Shown here: positions 16,813 to 26,486 of the stretch, one piece after another
Numbering within the stretch: position 1 is the first letter of the stretch
Layout: every line of letters starts with the position of its first letter
NCBI GenBank assembly: GCA_013360195.1
Contig: JABWCQ010000016.1
Coordinates: forward strand, 58,342 to 122,341
Direction: 5' to 3'
DNA from: a bacterium
Lineage (GTDB): Bacteria; Electryoneota; RPQS01
Length of the DNA: 64,000 nucleotides
Program-made: the position numbers and the translations under genes
The notes under the pieces: generated by a model
Seen by the model: only the letters and a program-made list of their open reading frames with translations
The model's database searches: none
Told to the model about the DNA's origin: nothing

Positions 16813-18306
16813 ATGTTTAAGATTAAAAGTTTGGCAGTGTTGCTGGCCATTTTCGCCATCGGTATTGCGCAATCATTAGCAACTCAAGTCACGTTCCAGG
16901 TGAACATGACGGTACAGCAGGATCTTGGAAACTTCAACCCGGCGGAAGATATTGTTGTCGTCCGTGGAACTATCAATGGCTGGGCGGGCAATACGCATGA
17001 AGTGGAGGACAACGGCTCTGGCGTCTATGTGGGCACCTTTGATATTGCAGAAGGCGCTATCGAGTACAAGTTTGTGATTGTCAAACCGGCTCAAGATGTT
17101 TGGGAGTCGGTGGACAACCGTACTGCAACTGTTTCCGGCGATACACAGATTCTTGAGGTCGTTTATTTCAACAACATCTCCTCATCGGCAAGCGCCGACG
17201 TTGAAGTGAACTTCCGGGTTAACATGACTGTGCAGGATTTGTCCGGCAACTTTGACCCGGCGAGTGACTGGGTCGTTGTACGCGGTAATCACGCCAATAT
17301 CGGCAACTGGGGCGGTGCGACGCAGTTGATCGAAGAAACCGGTAATCCGGGTATCTATTCTCTTCGCGTGCAATTCGACGATCTGCCGCAAAATGCGCCC
17401 GTTGAGTACAAGTTCGTGATTCTTGAGGGTGGTGACCCCAATGCCGCTTCTTGGGAATCCAGCGCAAACCGCAGTTTTACCCCGACCGGCACCGAACCTG
17501 ACTTGCTTCCGCCGCCGAGTGGAAATGGTTACGGTGAGATCAATCCGGAGCTTGTATATTTCGCGAATATCACACCAGACGACATTATCACCAACGATGT
17601 CAACGTGATATTCCAGGTTGAAGTTACTCCGCTTGATGGCCGTATTGCCGACGAAGGGTATGTCTATGACGTTCAAACAGGCGATACGATTTACACGATC
17701 GAAAGTATCCAGGCCGCAGGATTCTTCAACAATTGGCCGTGGGGTAATTTCGCTCAGAATTACTTCATGAACGACGCCGGTACTAACGGCGACCTCGTCG
17801 CAGGTGATGACATTTGGTCGGTCACGTTGCCATTTGCAGCCGGTGCACCCCGCGCGTTGATTTACAAGTATGGCGCAAACCAACTTGACGTGGAGGCCGG
17901 ATTTGCCCGCAACCATGAACGGACGATTGACGACTCACAGGCTGACTTCCGCATGGATGTGGATTGCTGGGGCTCACCGGATACGCTTTATCAGGACTGG
18001 CCATGCCTTGTCTCCGATGCTGACTATGGCGCTCCCGTCATCGCCGAATTTGCCCTCGAGCAAAATTATCCGAATCCGTTCAATCCGTCCACTTCCATTA
18101 GCTTCACGCTGTCACGCAGTGACCTGACTTCTCTGAAGGTGTTTGATGTTCTCGGACGAACGGTTGCCTCGATGAACTTCGGCAGGATGGACGCCGGCCG
18201 TCACACCGTGTCATTCGACGGAAGTAATCTGTCAAGCGGTGTGTACTTCTACCAGCTTGAAAGCGGCGCAATCAATGCAACCCGCAAGATGCTTTTGCTG
18301 AAGTAA
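16813..18306 (+). CDS. Secreted starch-binding-like protein with tandem E-set modules and sorting domain
   Basis: 497 residues from the ATG at 16813, chosen because a perfect AAGGAGG site (16798-16804) precedes it; a longer TTG frame from 16792 would start inside that site. A signal peptide (about 1-23) is followed by two repeated beta-sandwich modules (about 24-118 and 122-255), both opening with V-N-M-T-V-Q and containing EYKFVI, W-E-S and NR. A third module (about 260-385) has the DAGTNGDLVAGDDIWS motif. This resembles CBM20/CBM48-type starch-binding E-set domains and the SusE/SusF logic of several binding modules on one surface protein. The end is a canonical T9SS type A sorting domain (QNYPNPFNPSTS, VFDVLGR, KMLLLK). 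No catalytic domain is visible. Surface starch capture is the likely role. Confidence 0.75.
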   Translation: MFKIKSLAVLLAIFAIGIAQSLATQVTFQVNMTVQQDLGNFNPAEDIVVVRGTINGWAGNTHEVEDNGSGVYVGTFDIAEGAIEYKFVIVKPAQDVWESVDNRTATVSGDTQILEVVYFNNISSSASADVEVNFRVNMTVQDLSGNFDPASDWVVVRGNHANIGNWGGATQLIEETGNPGIYSLRVQFDDLPQNAPVEYKFVILEGGDPNAASWESSANRSFTPTGTEPDLLPPPSGNGYGEINPELVYFANITPDDIITNDVNVIFQVEVTPLDGRIADEGYVYDVQTGDTIYTIESIQAAGFFNNWPWGNFAQNYFMNDAGTNGDLVAGDDIWSVTLPFAAGAPRALIYKYGANQLDVEAGFARNHERTIDDSQADFRMDVDCWGSPDTLYQDWPCLVSDADYGAPVIAEFALEQNYPNPFNPSTSISFTLSRSDLTSLKVFDVLGRTVASMNFGRMDAGRHTVSFDGSNLSSGVYFYQLESGAINATRKMLLLK

Positions 18307-18402
18307 CCAGCGTGTTATGCTGGACTGTTTGCGCGTCCGCGACATACGTCACCAGTATCGTTCGCGGTAACACTTAGAAAAGTTTGGACTTTCACAATGG
18401 AC

Positions 18403-18429
18403 GGGGCGCAGACCACGAGTCTGCGCCCC
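18403..18429 (+). other. GC-rich hairpin in the leader of the GH13 amylase gene
   Basis: GGGGCGCAGAC (18403-18413) pairs perfectly with GTCTGCGCCCC (18419-18429) around a 5-nt loop. It lies 27 nt before the amylase start and 97 nt after the previous gene. There is no T-run after it, so it is not a standard terminator. It may partly attenuate transcription or protect one end of a processed mRNA (inference). Confidence 0.6.
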
Positions 18430-18455
18430 GCCCTGCCCTTATGAGGTGTCTCACT

Positions 18456-21400
18456 ATGATTCGTATAGCCGTTCTACTCTTGACTTTCGCAACTTCGCTC
18501 ATGGCGCAAACGGCGTGGTGGGAACCTTCCGCTCCCCGACAGGGCGATCTTGTTACCTTCTACTATGACGCAGTCGCCGGTGCGCTGCCTGACAACGGCT
18601 CGCAAGTTTGGATGCACTGGGGAATTCTCGGCGATAACGGGAGCTGGAGCACTCCGCCCCAGGAGATTTGGCCAGCGGGCTCGCTGCTTCATTCCGACAA
18701 TATCGCGCTGCAAAGCCCAATGGCAAATGCGGGCGACCAAGTTTGGTCTGTCACGGTCGACTTTGATATGACCACGGAGGCGATTGCCTTCGTGTTTACA
18801 GACAGGGGAAACAATTGGGATAACAATTCAGGCAACAATTGGGAGCTTGAACTTCTTGCGGGCGGTACAGTGGCTTGGTGGTCACCTGCAGAGCCGGAAC
18901 CCGGAGACGAAATTACTATTTACTATGATGCCATTGCCGGTACATTGCCTAATGGTGCGACCAATGTCATATTGCATTGGGGAGTAAACGAGGCAGGACA
19001 CGGCAACTGGAGATTGCCGCCGCAAGCGATGTGGCCGGCGGGCACCGTGCCCCAAGGTCAGGCCGCGCGCACGCCAATGGTGAATAACGGTAACGGAGTA
19101 TTCAGCGTTACTATTGGCACACTGGACACAATCTATTCTGTACACTTTGTGACAACCGACGGCACAAACTGGGACAATAACGGGAATCAGAACTGGGATA
19201 TATTGCTTGAAGAGCCACCCGTGCCACAGCTTTCTCATGTCATTTTCCGATTTGATCCGCGTTCGGCATTCTCACAATTCAGCGGTCAAATCAATTCCTT
19301 GAACCTTGCAGGCGCGTTCAATGGCTGGAGCACTACGGCTACTCCGTTGACGCGAATTGACGAGCATGGAAACCGATGGGGTGAAGTTGCCATGCCCGTT
19401 GGTGAAAATGAATATAAGTTCGTTATCAACGGGAATAATTGGCAGATTGATCCGGACAATCCGCGAAATGCTCCGGGCGGGTTTAACAATTCGCTCCTGA
19501 CCGTCGCCCTTGACACGATGCCGCAAGTGTACGACGTACTTCCCGGAGATAATCGCGTCTTTGAATTTGGCAGTGCACAGACCATCACATGCAAAGTGCG
19601 CAGTGGTGATTTGGGTCCGGGAATCTCCGGTACTCCGGTTACTCGAATTAACGGCGTTCAAGTCACGCCGACGTGGAACCCCGCAACGGGCCAGCTTTCA
19701 GTCAATTTGCCGACTAACCAGCTTTTTGTTGAGCTATCAGTTCAAGCAACCGATAGCGCCGGACGGAGCGCCACTCGCTATTTAGCATATTACTTCAGTG
19801 AAGGCAATTTCTATGTCGCCGTTGATCCGCGAAATGACGAGATTTACTCCACGACAGAGTCGGTTGACCTGAAGGATTTCGTGCTGTACGCCTATTCGGA
19901 CGGTGATTCGCTTGAAATACGACCGCGATTCTATGACGATTTGACTGCCAATTCAATGGCCATTGTGACCATTACAAACGAGCAGGGAGCCTATGGCTCG
20001 ATCGGTGAGATGGACGCCGAGTATGAAGTCGCCGGCCTGTCATCGGGCGGGATTGTGCTGCCAATGCTTGCGGCTGCAAGTCCGAATTTTGATCCCGCTG
20101 TACACAATCGGCTGCATTACGGCGGAATCGGCGGACCGAGCGTTCCAGCCCGTTACGAGAACTCATCAACTTACATTCAATGCTATGTCTCAGTAGCAGA
20201 CCTTGAGGCTGCACTCGGAAATTATCAGTCCGAGTGGCAGTTCACATGCGTCAGTGCAATCGCCGCACCGCTCCAAGGGCAGAGATACGTGCATGAAGTG
20301 ACAGCGGTTGAGGGCGGAACCGACGGCCTGGAAGAGCCCGACTTCTTTGATTCCTTCTTCTACGATGCAAGTGACATCCAAGAGAAGAATGTGAAGAATT
20401 ACGGACTGACTCGCCGGGTGACTTTGGATGCGCCCGGTCGAGGCCTTGCGGCCATCGCGCCGGACGACATCGGAGAAGGCGTGATGCATGAAGGTCCATT
20501 TTGTCGAATCATGACACGCGGCGCTCCAACAAGAGTAGCGAGCAAGACAATTAAGGGACGTGTCATCTCGCAAGTAGCGTTGTCCAATGTATGGCTGATG
20601 CAGAACGAGAATATGCATCCGGTGACGATGACCGGCGATAGTTTTGCGCTGCAAGTTACTCTGACTGAAGGCGACAATCTATTCTCCTTGTTCGCGCGAG
20701 ACGTCAATGCCGACACAGGCCGCTCCGCGCAGATGAATTTCCCACTGCTTGTTGACCATGCGCCCAATTCCGTGATAGTCGTCAATATCGGGGATGCAAG
20801 TATACAGCTGAACGGCACAAGCTCCAACGACCCGCAGGGCGATCCGTTGACTTTTCAGTGGATCGTTGACCCTGATAATCCCTCGCCTGTCGATATCGGA
20901 AGTCCAAGCAATAGCATCGTCACATTCACTATTCCGCAAGTACACGGTGAGTATTACTTTGACTTAATTGTAACCGATGACGAAGGAAACTCCAACCGCT
21001 CACGGACATTTGTGCGGTTGAATGACGACGGCGAGAGCGCGTTTCAGAATGATCAATGCGCTGAATGGGTGGACAATGCCATTGTGTACGAGATCTTTCC
21101 CCGTTCGTATTCCGCTGAGGGTGACTTGGACGGGATTACGTCAGATATGGGACGAATCGCCGACCTCGGTGTAAGTGCAATCTGGATGATGCCGATTTTT
21201 GAAGGTCCGTCGGACCACGGGTACGAAATCACCGATTATTACACGGTCGAACAGGATTACGGCACCAACGAAGATTTGCGGGAACTCGTTGAGACGGCGC
21301 ATGCGCACGGCATCAGGGTGATTCTCGACATGGTCATCAATCACACGGGTATCGGCCACCCGTTTATGCAGGATGCAATTCGTTACGGCCGAAACTCGTT

Positions 21401-22667
21401 CTATTGGGATTGGTATGATCGTAACAACGCGGGTGATTACACCTACTACTACGATTGGCTTTCTTTGCCCAATATCAATCTGGACAATCCCGAGACGGCG
21501 CGCTATTTCATTGATATGTGCAAGTGGTGGGTTGAGGAGTATGACATTGACGGCTATCGCTGCGATGTGGCATGGGGGCCGATGGATCGCTCGCCGCAAT
21601 TCTGGGTGGACTGGCGAAGGGAACTGAAAAAGATCAAACCGGAGATATTCCTGCTCGGAGAAGCGAGTGCGAGTGACTTTAACATCCTCACAAATCGCTT
21701 TGACCTTGCGTACGATTGGGCATTGCATCACGAAGGGAGTGCTGGATTTACCAATATGTTCCCCTCCATTCCTAATCTTACGAATCTCACCCAGTTGATT
21801 ACGAATTACGGGTTCCCGTGGCCGGACTACAAGAATCCGTTCCGTTTTATGGAGAATCATGATGAGTCGCGTTACGTTTCCATTAAGACTCCCGCACAGA
21901 CGAAACTCGTTTCCGAATTGCTGCTCACTATTCCCGGTGTTCCGATGATTTATGCCGGTCAGGAAATCGGCGAGACTTCCCAGCGCGGAACTATCAACTG
22001 GGGCAGTGACCCGAATGGGTTGTTTGCACATTATTATCGCCTGATTAATGCACGCAAGCGCTTACCTGCGATGCGTATCGGCGATTTCGATTTACTTACG
22101 ACCGACCAACCCGGCCCGTGCTATGCTTATGCACGAACTGGAGATGGGATGGATCCGGTAGTTTTCTTGGGCAATTTTAGCTCGACTTCACAACTCGTGA
22201 CTGTGAATCTTGACGCAAACTTGCTCGGCATTCATCCAGACTCAACTTACGTTGTTTCTGAAATTACGACGGCCACCAGCTTCACGCGTTTGGGTTCTGA
22301 GTTAACCGGAATCTTCACCAGCTTGTCCGCTTACTCGGGCCGTGTATGGGTGATAGGCGATTCAGCAATCTACACGGACGCTCCGGACCTGCCAGCATTG
22401 CCGCGGAAATCTGAGCTTCTCGTTCCCTACCCGAATCCTTTTAATCCCGTAGTGACGGTGCCGTTTGAATTGGCAAAAGCCTCACGTGCCACATTAAGAG
22501 TATTCGACGTTTTGGGACGTGAAACGGCGCGCTTGATTGACGATCAACTATCCGCAGGCAAGCACGAGTTTGTATGGGATGGTTCAGGTGTCTCCAGCGG
22601 TGTTTATTTCGTGATGCTGCAGGCGGATGGCCTGACGCAGACGCGGAAATTGGTGTTGATGAAATAG
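18456..22667 (+). CDS. Secreted GH13 alpha-amylase-family enzyme with CBM25-like and CBM48-like modules and sorting domain
   Basis: 1403 residues from the ATG at 18456, preceded by GAGGTG; upstream in-frame starts at 18441 and 18384 are less likely because a signal peptide begins here (ending SLMAQ). Two CBM25-like starch-binding repeats come first (about 20-135 and 140-260; AWWEP/AWWSP starts, NGNNW-like ends). A CBM48-like domain follows (about 265-360) and then Ig-like regions. The GH13 barrel runs from about 870 to 1280. Catalytic residues are visible: nucleophile Asp1037 in GYRCDVAW, acid Glu1069 in LLGEAS and Asp1136 in ENHDESR, with the DMVINHTG region I. The last 80 residues are a T9SS sorting domain (YPNPFNP, VFDVLGR, KLVLMK). 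It should hydrolyse alpha-1,4-glucans at the cell surface. Its stop overlaps the next start. Confidence 0.9.
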   Translation: MIRIAVLLLTFATSLMAQTAWWEPSAPRQGDLVTFYYDAVAGALPDNGSQVWMHWGILGDNGSWSTPPQEIWPAGSLLHSDNIALQSPMANAGDQVWSVTVDFDMTTEAIAFVFTDRGNNWDNNSGNNWELELLAGGTVAWWSPAEPEPGDEITIYYDAIAGTLPNGATNVILHWGVNEAGHGNWRLPPQAMWPAGTVPQGQAARTPMVNNGNGVFSVTIGTLDTIYSVHFVTTDGTNWDNNGNQNWDILLEEPPVPQLSHVIFRFDPRSAFSQFSGQINSLNLAGAFNGWSTTATPLTRIDEHGNRWGEVAMPVGENEYKFVINGNNWQIDPDNPRNAPGGFNNSLLTVALDTMPQVYDVLPGDNRVFEFGSAQTITCKVRSGDLGPGISGTPVTRINGVQVTPTWNPATGQLSVNLPTNQLFVELSVQATDSAGRSATRYLAYYFSEGNFYVAVDPRNDEIYSTTESVDLKDFVLYAYSDGDSLEIRPRFYDDLTANSMAIVTITNEQGAYGSIGEMDAEYEVAGLSSGGIVLPMLAAASPNFDPAVHNRLHYGGIGGPSVPARYENSSTYIQCYVSVADLEAALGNYQSEWQFTCVSAIAAPLQGQRYVHEVTAVEGGTDGLEEPDFFDSFFYDASDIQEKNVKNYGLTRRVTLDAPGRGLAAIAPDDIGEGVMHEGPFCRIMTRGAPTRVASKTIKGRVISQVALSNVWLMQNENMHPVTMTGDSFALQVTLTEGDNLFSLFARDVNADTGRSAQMNFPLLVDHAPNSVIVVNIGDASIQLNGTSSNDPQGDPLTFQWIVDPDNPSPVDIGSPSNSIVTFTIPQVHGEYYFDLIVTDDEGNSNRSRTFVRLNDDGESAFQNDQCAEWVDNAIVYEIFPRSYSAEGDLDGITSDMGRIADLGVSAIWMMPIFEGPSDHGYEITDYYTVEQDYGTNEDLRELVETAHAHGIRVILDMVINHTGIGHPFMQDAIRYGRNSFYWDWYDRNNAGDYTYYYDWLSLPNINLDNPETARYFIDMCKWWVEEYDIDGYRCDVAWGPMDRSPQFWVDWRRELKKIKPEIFLLGEASASDFNILTNRFDLAYDWALHHEGSAGFTNMFPSIPNLTNLTQLITNYGFPWPDYKNPFRFMENHDESRYVSIKTPAQTKLVSELLLTIPGVPMIYAGQEIGETSQRGTINWGSDPNGLFAHYYRLINARKRLPAMRIGDFDLLTTDQPGPCYAYARTGDGMDPVVFLGNFSSTSQLVTVNLDANLLGIHPDSTYVVSEITTATSFTRLGSELTGIFTSLSAYSGRVWVIGDSAIYTDAPDLPALPRKSELLVPYPNPFNPVVTVPFELAKASRATLRVFDVLGRETARLIDDQLSAGKHEFVWDGSGVSSGVYFVMLQADGLTQTRKLVLMK

Positions 22668-25372
22668 TGTTGAAGCGACTCATCACTTCCCTCACGGTGG
22701 TTTTGATTGCTACCGCGAGTTTGGCGAACACTCCGATCACGGTGAAGGCTGGAGAGAATCGGTCGTTTCTGATTTCGAACGGAAACGGAACGTACCTCTA
22801 CGGCTCAACGGGTGACGAGTGGGATGAAGGGTGGATGGGCTTGTGGGTGAATCGAGAACGGGTGGTGGGGCCAATACGCGTTGTTGACAAGAACGGCAAC
22901 TTGCTGAGGCTTTCACATGCTGATTGTGTGATCCGTCCTCGATCTGTTGAGTGGCATTGGGGGGACTCACAGAAGCTATTTGTTCTTCATCTTGACCCGT
23001 TGTCAGATACACTTCGATATTGGGGCTTAGCAGGTATGGTATTCGAGCAATCTGACTACATCCGTCCGCCCGCGATTGATACAAGTGCAATGGCAGGATT
23101 CACTCCTGAACCACGCTTGTATCTCGATGGAGAGGTTCGACCGTTCATTCAGGGCATTACAATTACCGGCGATTGGGCGCTTGATGCCGATTTGAACTGG
23201 TCAGAGGCCCAGCTCCTTAACTTGCTTGCTGAGGATGCTTCCCTGCTCTACGCCGGAATCCCGTGGTTCAACGAAGGTTGGGGACGCGATACGTTCATTT
23301 CACTCCCCGGTTTGCTGGTCACCGGCCATCACGACATCGCACGCAAACTCTTGATGCGGTTTGCCGGATGGATTGACCGCGATCCCAACAGCCCGACTTA
23401 CGGCAGAATTCCCAATCGCGTGCGGCCCGGGGAAGATATCGCCTACAACACCGCCGACGGCACGCCGTGGTGGATGCGCGAAGTCTATGAATATGGAATC
23501 TATTCCGGCGACTATTCCCTTTGGGATGAATTACTTTCCGACAGCGGCGCAATGCGCATCGCACTTGATGCCGCAGTCTTGAAGAGTGACTCGCTCGGTT
23601 TTCTGATGCACGGCGACGCCGACACGTGGATGGACGCAGTCGGTCCCGACGGTCCGCACACACCGCGCGGCAATCGCGCCATTGAAGTTCAGGCTTTGCA
23701 TTACGCCGCCTTCGACAACGCCACGCGCATGACGCACAATGTCAATCCTAAGTGGCGCGAAACGGCGGAGAAGATTCGTCGTAATTTCTTAGCGAACTAT
23801 CTCGCACCATCGAAGGATTATTTCTACGACCGCTTGATGGCTGACGGCACGCCCGATACCACGATGCGGCCCAATCAGATGTTCGCGTTCACGGTTCCTT
23901 ACACGCCGCTCGTGCCGCCATCCTTTGAAACGACCGTCACCAAGAGTGTCGCGAGTGAGTTGTTTTATGAGCACGGCGTTCTAAGTTTAAGTCCGCGGGA
24001 TACATGCTTTCATCCGTTTCACATGGATTGGCACTATCCCAAAGACAACGCCTATCATCAAGGTATCGTGTGGGTGTGGAACAGCGGCCCCGCAAAATCG
24101 CTCTTGATTCGTCAAGGCCGAGGGGATCTTGCGCTGAAAATGATGGAATACGAAGCATGGCACATGCGCGAGCGCGGCATGGTCGGATCGCTGCCTGAAC
24201 TCTTCGATGCCGTCAAACGTCCCGAAAACGACTATATCAATTGGTCTGGCACCGCGTCGCAAGCGTGGAGCCTTGCAGAGTTCCTCCGCGCAACCTACCA
24301 GGACTTCCTCGGCATTCGCCCAGTACTCTATGGCCGGGTTGATCCGTTCTGGCTCTTTGCACCACGAATTCCCGACGAGTGGGGCAAAGTCGAGACGCGC
24401 GTGATTTGCAGCGGCACGCCAATCTGGGTTACGATGCAGCAATTTGGCGATTCTACTGTGATTGACTTAAAAGCGGAGACAGCGCCGAAAAGTCCCTTAC
24501 CTGTAAAGTTTTTCGATGTCGCACGCGGTATCACTGGCGAAATCAACACGACTGATCCTTTGCACGTTGTCTATCGCCACAAAGATGGCTACATGCTGGT
24601 GGACGGCAAGCCGACTGCGGAGTACAAGCTCACCGGTTGGCCCTATGACAAAGGCCCGCAAGACCTAAAATTTGCTCCGCCCATCAAGAAGCTGGACTTC
24701 GCCTCGTTGAAGGATCCCGATTGGAAGATTTTAACCGGCAAAGACATTCATCGTGATATCGCATTATCACTTTTGATGGATAGAGTGACAGACCCCGTCG
24801 GCGATGAGGCCTACACCTATCCCACCGACGAGAATTTCAAAGATGGCATTCTCGACTTGACGCAGTTTGAGGTCCGTGACAACAAGGATAGCTACTACTT
24901 CGAACTTAAAACAGACAAACTACACCAACCCGGCTGGCATCCTGAATACGGATTTCAGTTGACCTACGCTGCTATCTGTCTGCACACGAAAGATTCACGA
25001 CGCACCGACGTGCGCGCCAATTCCAATTTGGAACTCGACACACCGTTCGACCGCATCATCTATGTTGGTGGCGGCTTGCGCGTAGAAGATGGTTTCGGCA
25101 AGATTGTCGGCGAGTTCATTCCGCGCGATAACAAAGATCAATTCGGTGATGTCTCTACTTCGACTATTTCGTTTTGTCTGCCCAAATCGCTATTCCCCAC
25201 TCACGACGACAGTTGGGAATGGACCGTCCTTTGTGGCGCGCAGGACGATCACGGAGGGGCTGGCATTGGCGAGTTTCGGTTGGTAAAGGCCATCGCGGAG
25301 CGCTGGAGCGGTGGCGGCAATACTAATAACGGTTCCAACATATATGACCGGCTGAGCACTCTCGGCCAATAA
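22667..25372 (+). CDS. Amylo-alpha-1,6-glucosidase (GH133-like glycogen-debranching) with C-terminal glucodextranase-type domain
   Basis: 901 residues from GTG 22667, which overlaps the previous TAG by one base; the longer frame upstream is only the shadow of the amylase end. A signal peptide (about 1-20, TASLA) implies export. The (alpha/alpha)6 debranching domain (about 190-620) shows WFNEGWGRDTFISLPG, the IPNRVRPGEDIAYNTADGT segment, DADTWMDAVGPDGPHTPRG and the NWSGTASQAWSLAEF segment. After about residue 690 comes a DOMON-like beta domain (DPVGDE.YTYPTDE, ending in WSGGG) of the type found at the end of glucodextranases and GH57 amylopullulanases. The enzyme should remove alpha-1,6 branches from limit dextrins. 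There is no sorting domain, which suggests a periplasmic location, unlike the GH13 enzyme before it. Confidence 0.88.
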   Translation: MLKRLITSLTVVLIATASLANTPITVKAGENRSFLISNGNGTYLYGSTGDEWDEGWMGLWVNRERVVGPIRVVDKNGNLLRLSHADCVIRPRSVEWHWGDSQKLFVLHLDPLSDTLRYWGLAGMVFEQSDYIRPPAIDTSAMAGFTPEPRLYLDGEVRPFIQGITITGDWALDADLNWSEAQLLNLLAEDASLLYAGIPWFNEGWGRDTFISLPGLLVTGHHDIARKLLMRFAGWIDRDPNSPTYGRIPNRVRPGEDIAYNTADGTPWWMREVYEYGIYSGDYSLWDELLSDSGAMRIALDAAVLKSDSLGFLMHGDADTWMDAVGPDGPHTPRGNRAIEVQALHYAAFDNATRMTHNVNPKWRETAEKIRRNFLANYLAPSKDYFYDRLMADGTPDTTMRPNQMFAFTVPYTPLVPPSFETTVTKSVASELFYEHGVLSLSPRDTCFHPFHMDWHYPKDNAYHQGIVWVWNSGPAKSLLIRQGRGDLALKMMEYEAWHMRERGMVGSLPELFDAVKRPENDYINWSGTASQAWSLAEFLRATYQDFLGIRPVLYGRVDPFWLFAPRIPDEWGKVETRVICSGTPIWVTMQQFGDSTVIDLKAETAPKSPLPVKFFDVARGITGEINTTDPLHVVYRHKDGYMLVDGKPTAEYKLTGWPYDKGPQDLKFAPPIKKLDFASLKDPDWKILTGKDIHRDIALSLLMDRVTDPVGDEAYTYPTDENFKDGILDLTQFEVRDNKDSYYFELKTDKLHQPGWHPEYGFQLTYAAICLHTKDSRRTDVRANSNLELDTPFDRIIYVGGGLRVEDGFGKIVGEFIPRDNKDQFGDVSTSTISFCLPKSLFPTHDDSWEWTVLCGAQDDHGGAGIGEFRLVKAIAERWSGGGNTNNGSNIYDRLSTLGQ

Positions 25373-25399
25373 TTTCCGTTTTCCTGCGAAGCATTATTC

Positions 25400-26473
25400 A
25401 TGGCAAGCATTGAACTGCGAAATCTCTGCAAGCAGTTTGGCAAAACAATTGTTCTGCGCGACATCAGCTTCTCCGTTCGCGAAGATGAATTTGTCGTTCT
25501 CGTCGGACCGTCCGGCTGCGGCAAATCCACCATACTCCGCTCGATAGCGGGCCTTGAAACTCCCACCTCCGGTGAAATCTGGATTGGCGGCAAAAACATC
25601 ACGAACATGCACCCGCGTGACCGTGATATTGCGATGGTGTTTCAAAGCTACGCGCTCTACCCGCACTTGAGCGTCTATGACAATATGGCGTTCGGCCTGA
25701 AGATGCGTAAGATCTCCGCCGAAGAGATTGACAAGCGCGTCAAAGAGGCTGCGTCCTTCTTTGAACTATCAGAACTCCTGCACCGAAAACCAAAGGAGCT
25801 TTCCGGCGGACAGCGGCAGCGAGTGGCGTTAGGCCGGGCGGTCGTGCGGAACCCGTCTGCGTTTCTCTTTGATGAGCCGCTGTCCAATCTCGACGCCAAA
25901 TTACGCGCGCATACGCGCACGGAAATTTCTCGATTGCACAAGCGCCTGAAAACGGCGATGGTATATGTTACGCATGACCAAATCGAGGCCATGACGCTTG
26001 GAGAGCGAATTGTTGTTTTGAAAGACGGAGTCATTCAGCAGATTGACACACCGTTGAATGTGTATCGCAAGCCGTCCAACAAATTTGTCGCCGGATTCAT
26101 TGGATCGCCTGCAATGAACTTCATCCCGGGCAGCCGCACAAACGGCGCTTTTCTTACGGACGTCTTAAACTTTCCGCTTCCGGGCATTTTGACTTCCGAC
26201 TGTCCTGACAAGATTACACTTGGCCTGCGACCGGAGCAGATTGCAGTTGGCACACCAACGACGGGAAAGGTTGGATTCAACCTAATCGTTGATGTCGTGG
26301 AACCGATTGGAAATGAGCTGCTGATTTACGGACGTTTTGGGAAACAGGAACTTGTTGTTCGCTGTGATCCGCGCACTGACGTTGTTCCCGATTCAAGTCT
26401 GCCTGTGTTCTTTGACCCTGAGACAGTTCACTACTTTGATGCGCGGGACGAACGATCAATAGTTCGCGACTAA
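25400..26473 (+). CDS. ABC transporter ATP-binding protein, MalK/MsmK/UgpC type
   Basis: Cytoplasmic ATPase of a carbohydrate importer, 357 residues. The Walker A motif GPSGCGKST begins at residue 36. The Q-loop (MVFQSYALYPHLSV), the signature LSGGQ at 134-138, the Walker B FLFDEPLSNLDAKLR and the H-loop VTHDQIEAM follow. After about residue 235 a C-terminal MOP/TOBE-like domain is present (FIGSPAMNFIPG, LGLRPEQI), which marks the sugar-importer (CUT1) class. The subfamily cannot separate maltose, raffinose and glycerol-phosphate importers. The neighbouring GH57, GH133 and binding-protein genes point to maltodextrins. It begins 27 nt after the debranching enzyme without a visible ribosome site. 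No regulatory partner such as MalT is seen. Confidence 0.92.
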   Translation: MASIELRNLCKQFGKTIVLRDISFSVREDEFVVLVGPSGCGKSTILRSIAGLETPTSGEIWIGGKNITNMHPRDRDIAMVFQSYALYPHLSVYDNMAFGLKMRKISAEEIDKRVKEAASFFELSELLHRKPKELSGGQRQRVALGRAVVRNPSAFLFDEPLSNLDAKLRAHTRTEISRLHKRLKTAMVYVTHDQIEAMTLGERIVVLKDGVIQQIDTPLNVYRKPSNKFVAGFIGSPAMNFIPGSRTNGAFLTDVLNFPLPGILTSDCPDKITLGLRPEQIAVGTPTTGKVGFNLIVDVVEPIGNELLIYGRFGKQELVVRCDPRTDVVPDSSLPVFFDPETVHYFDARDERSIVRD

Positions 26474-26486
26474 TTTTTGTCCTTTC

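Noticed and set aside
18384..18455. Upstream TTG or ATG starts for the GH13 gene
   Set aside because: They would add residues before a clear signal peptide, and the 18384 start would put the hairpin inside the coding region.
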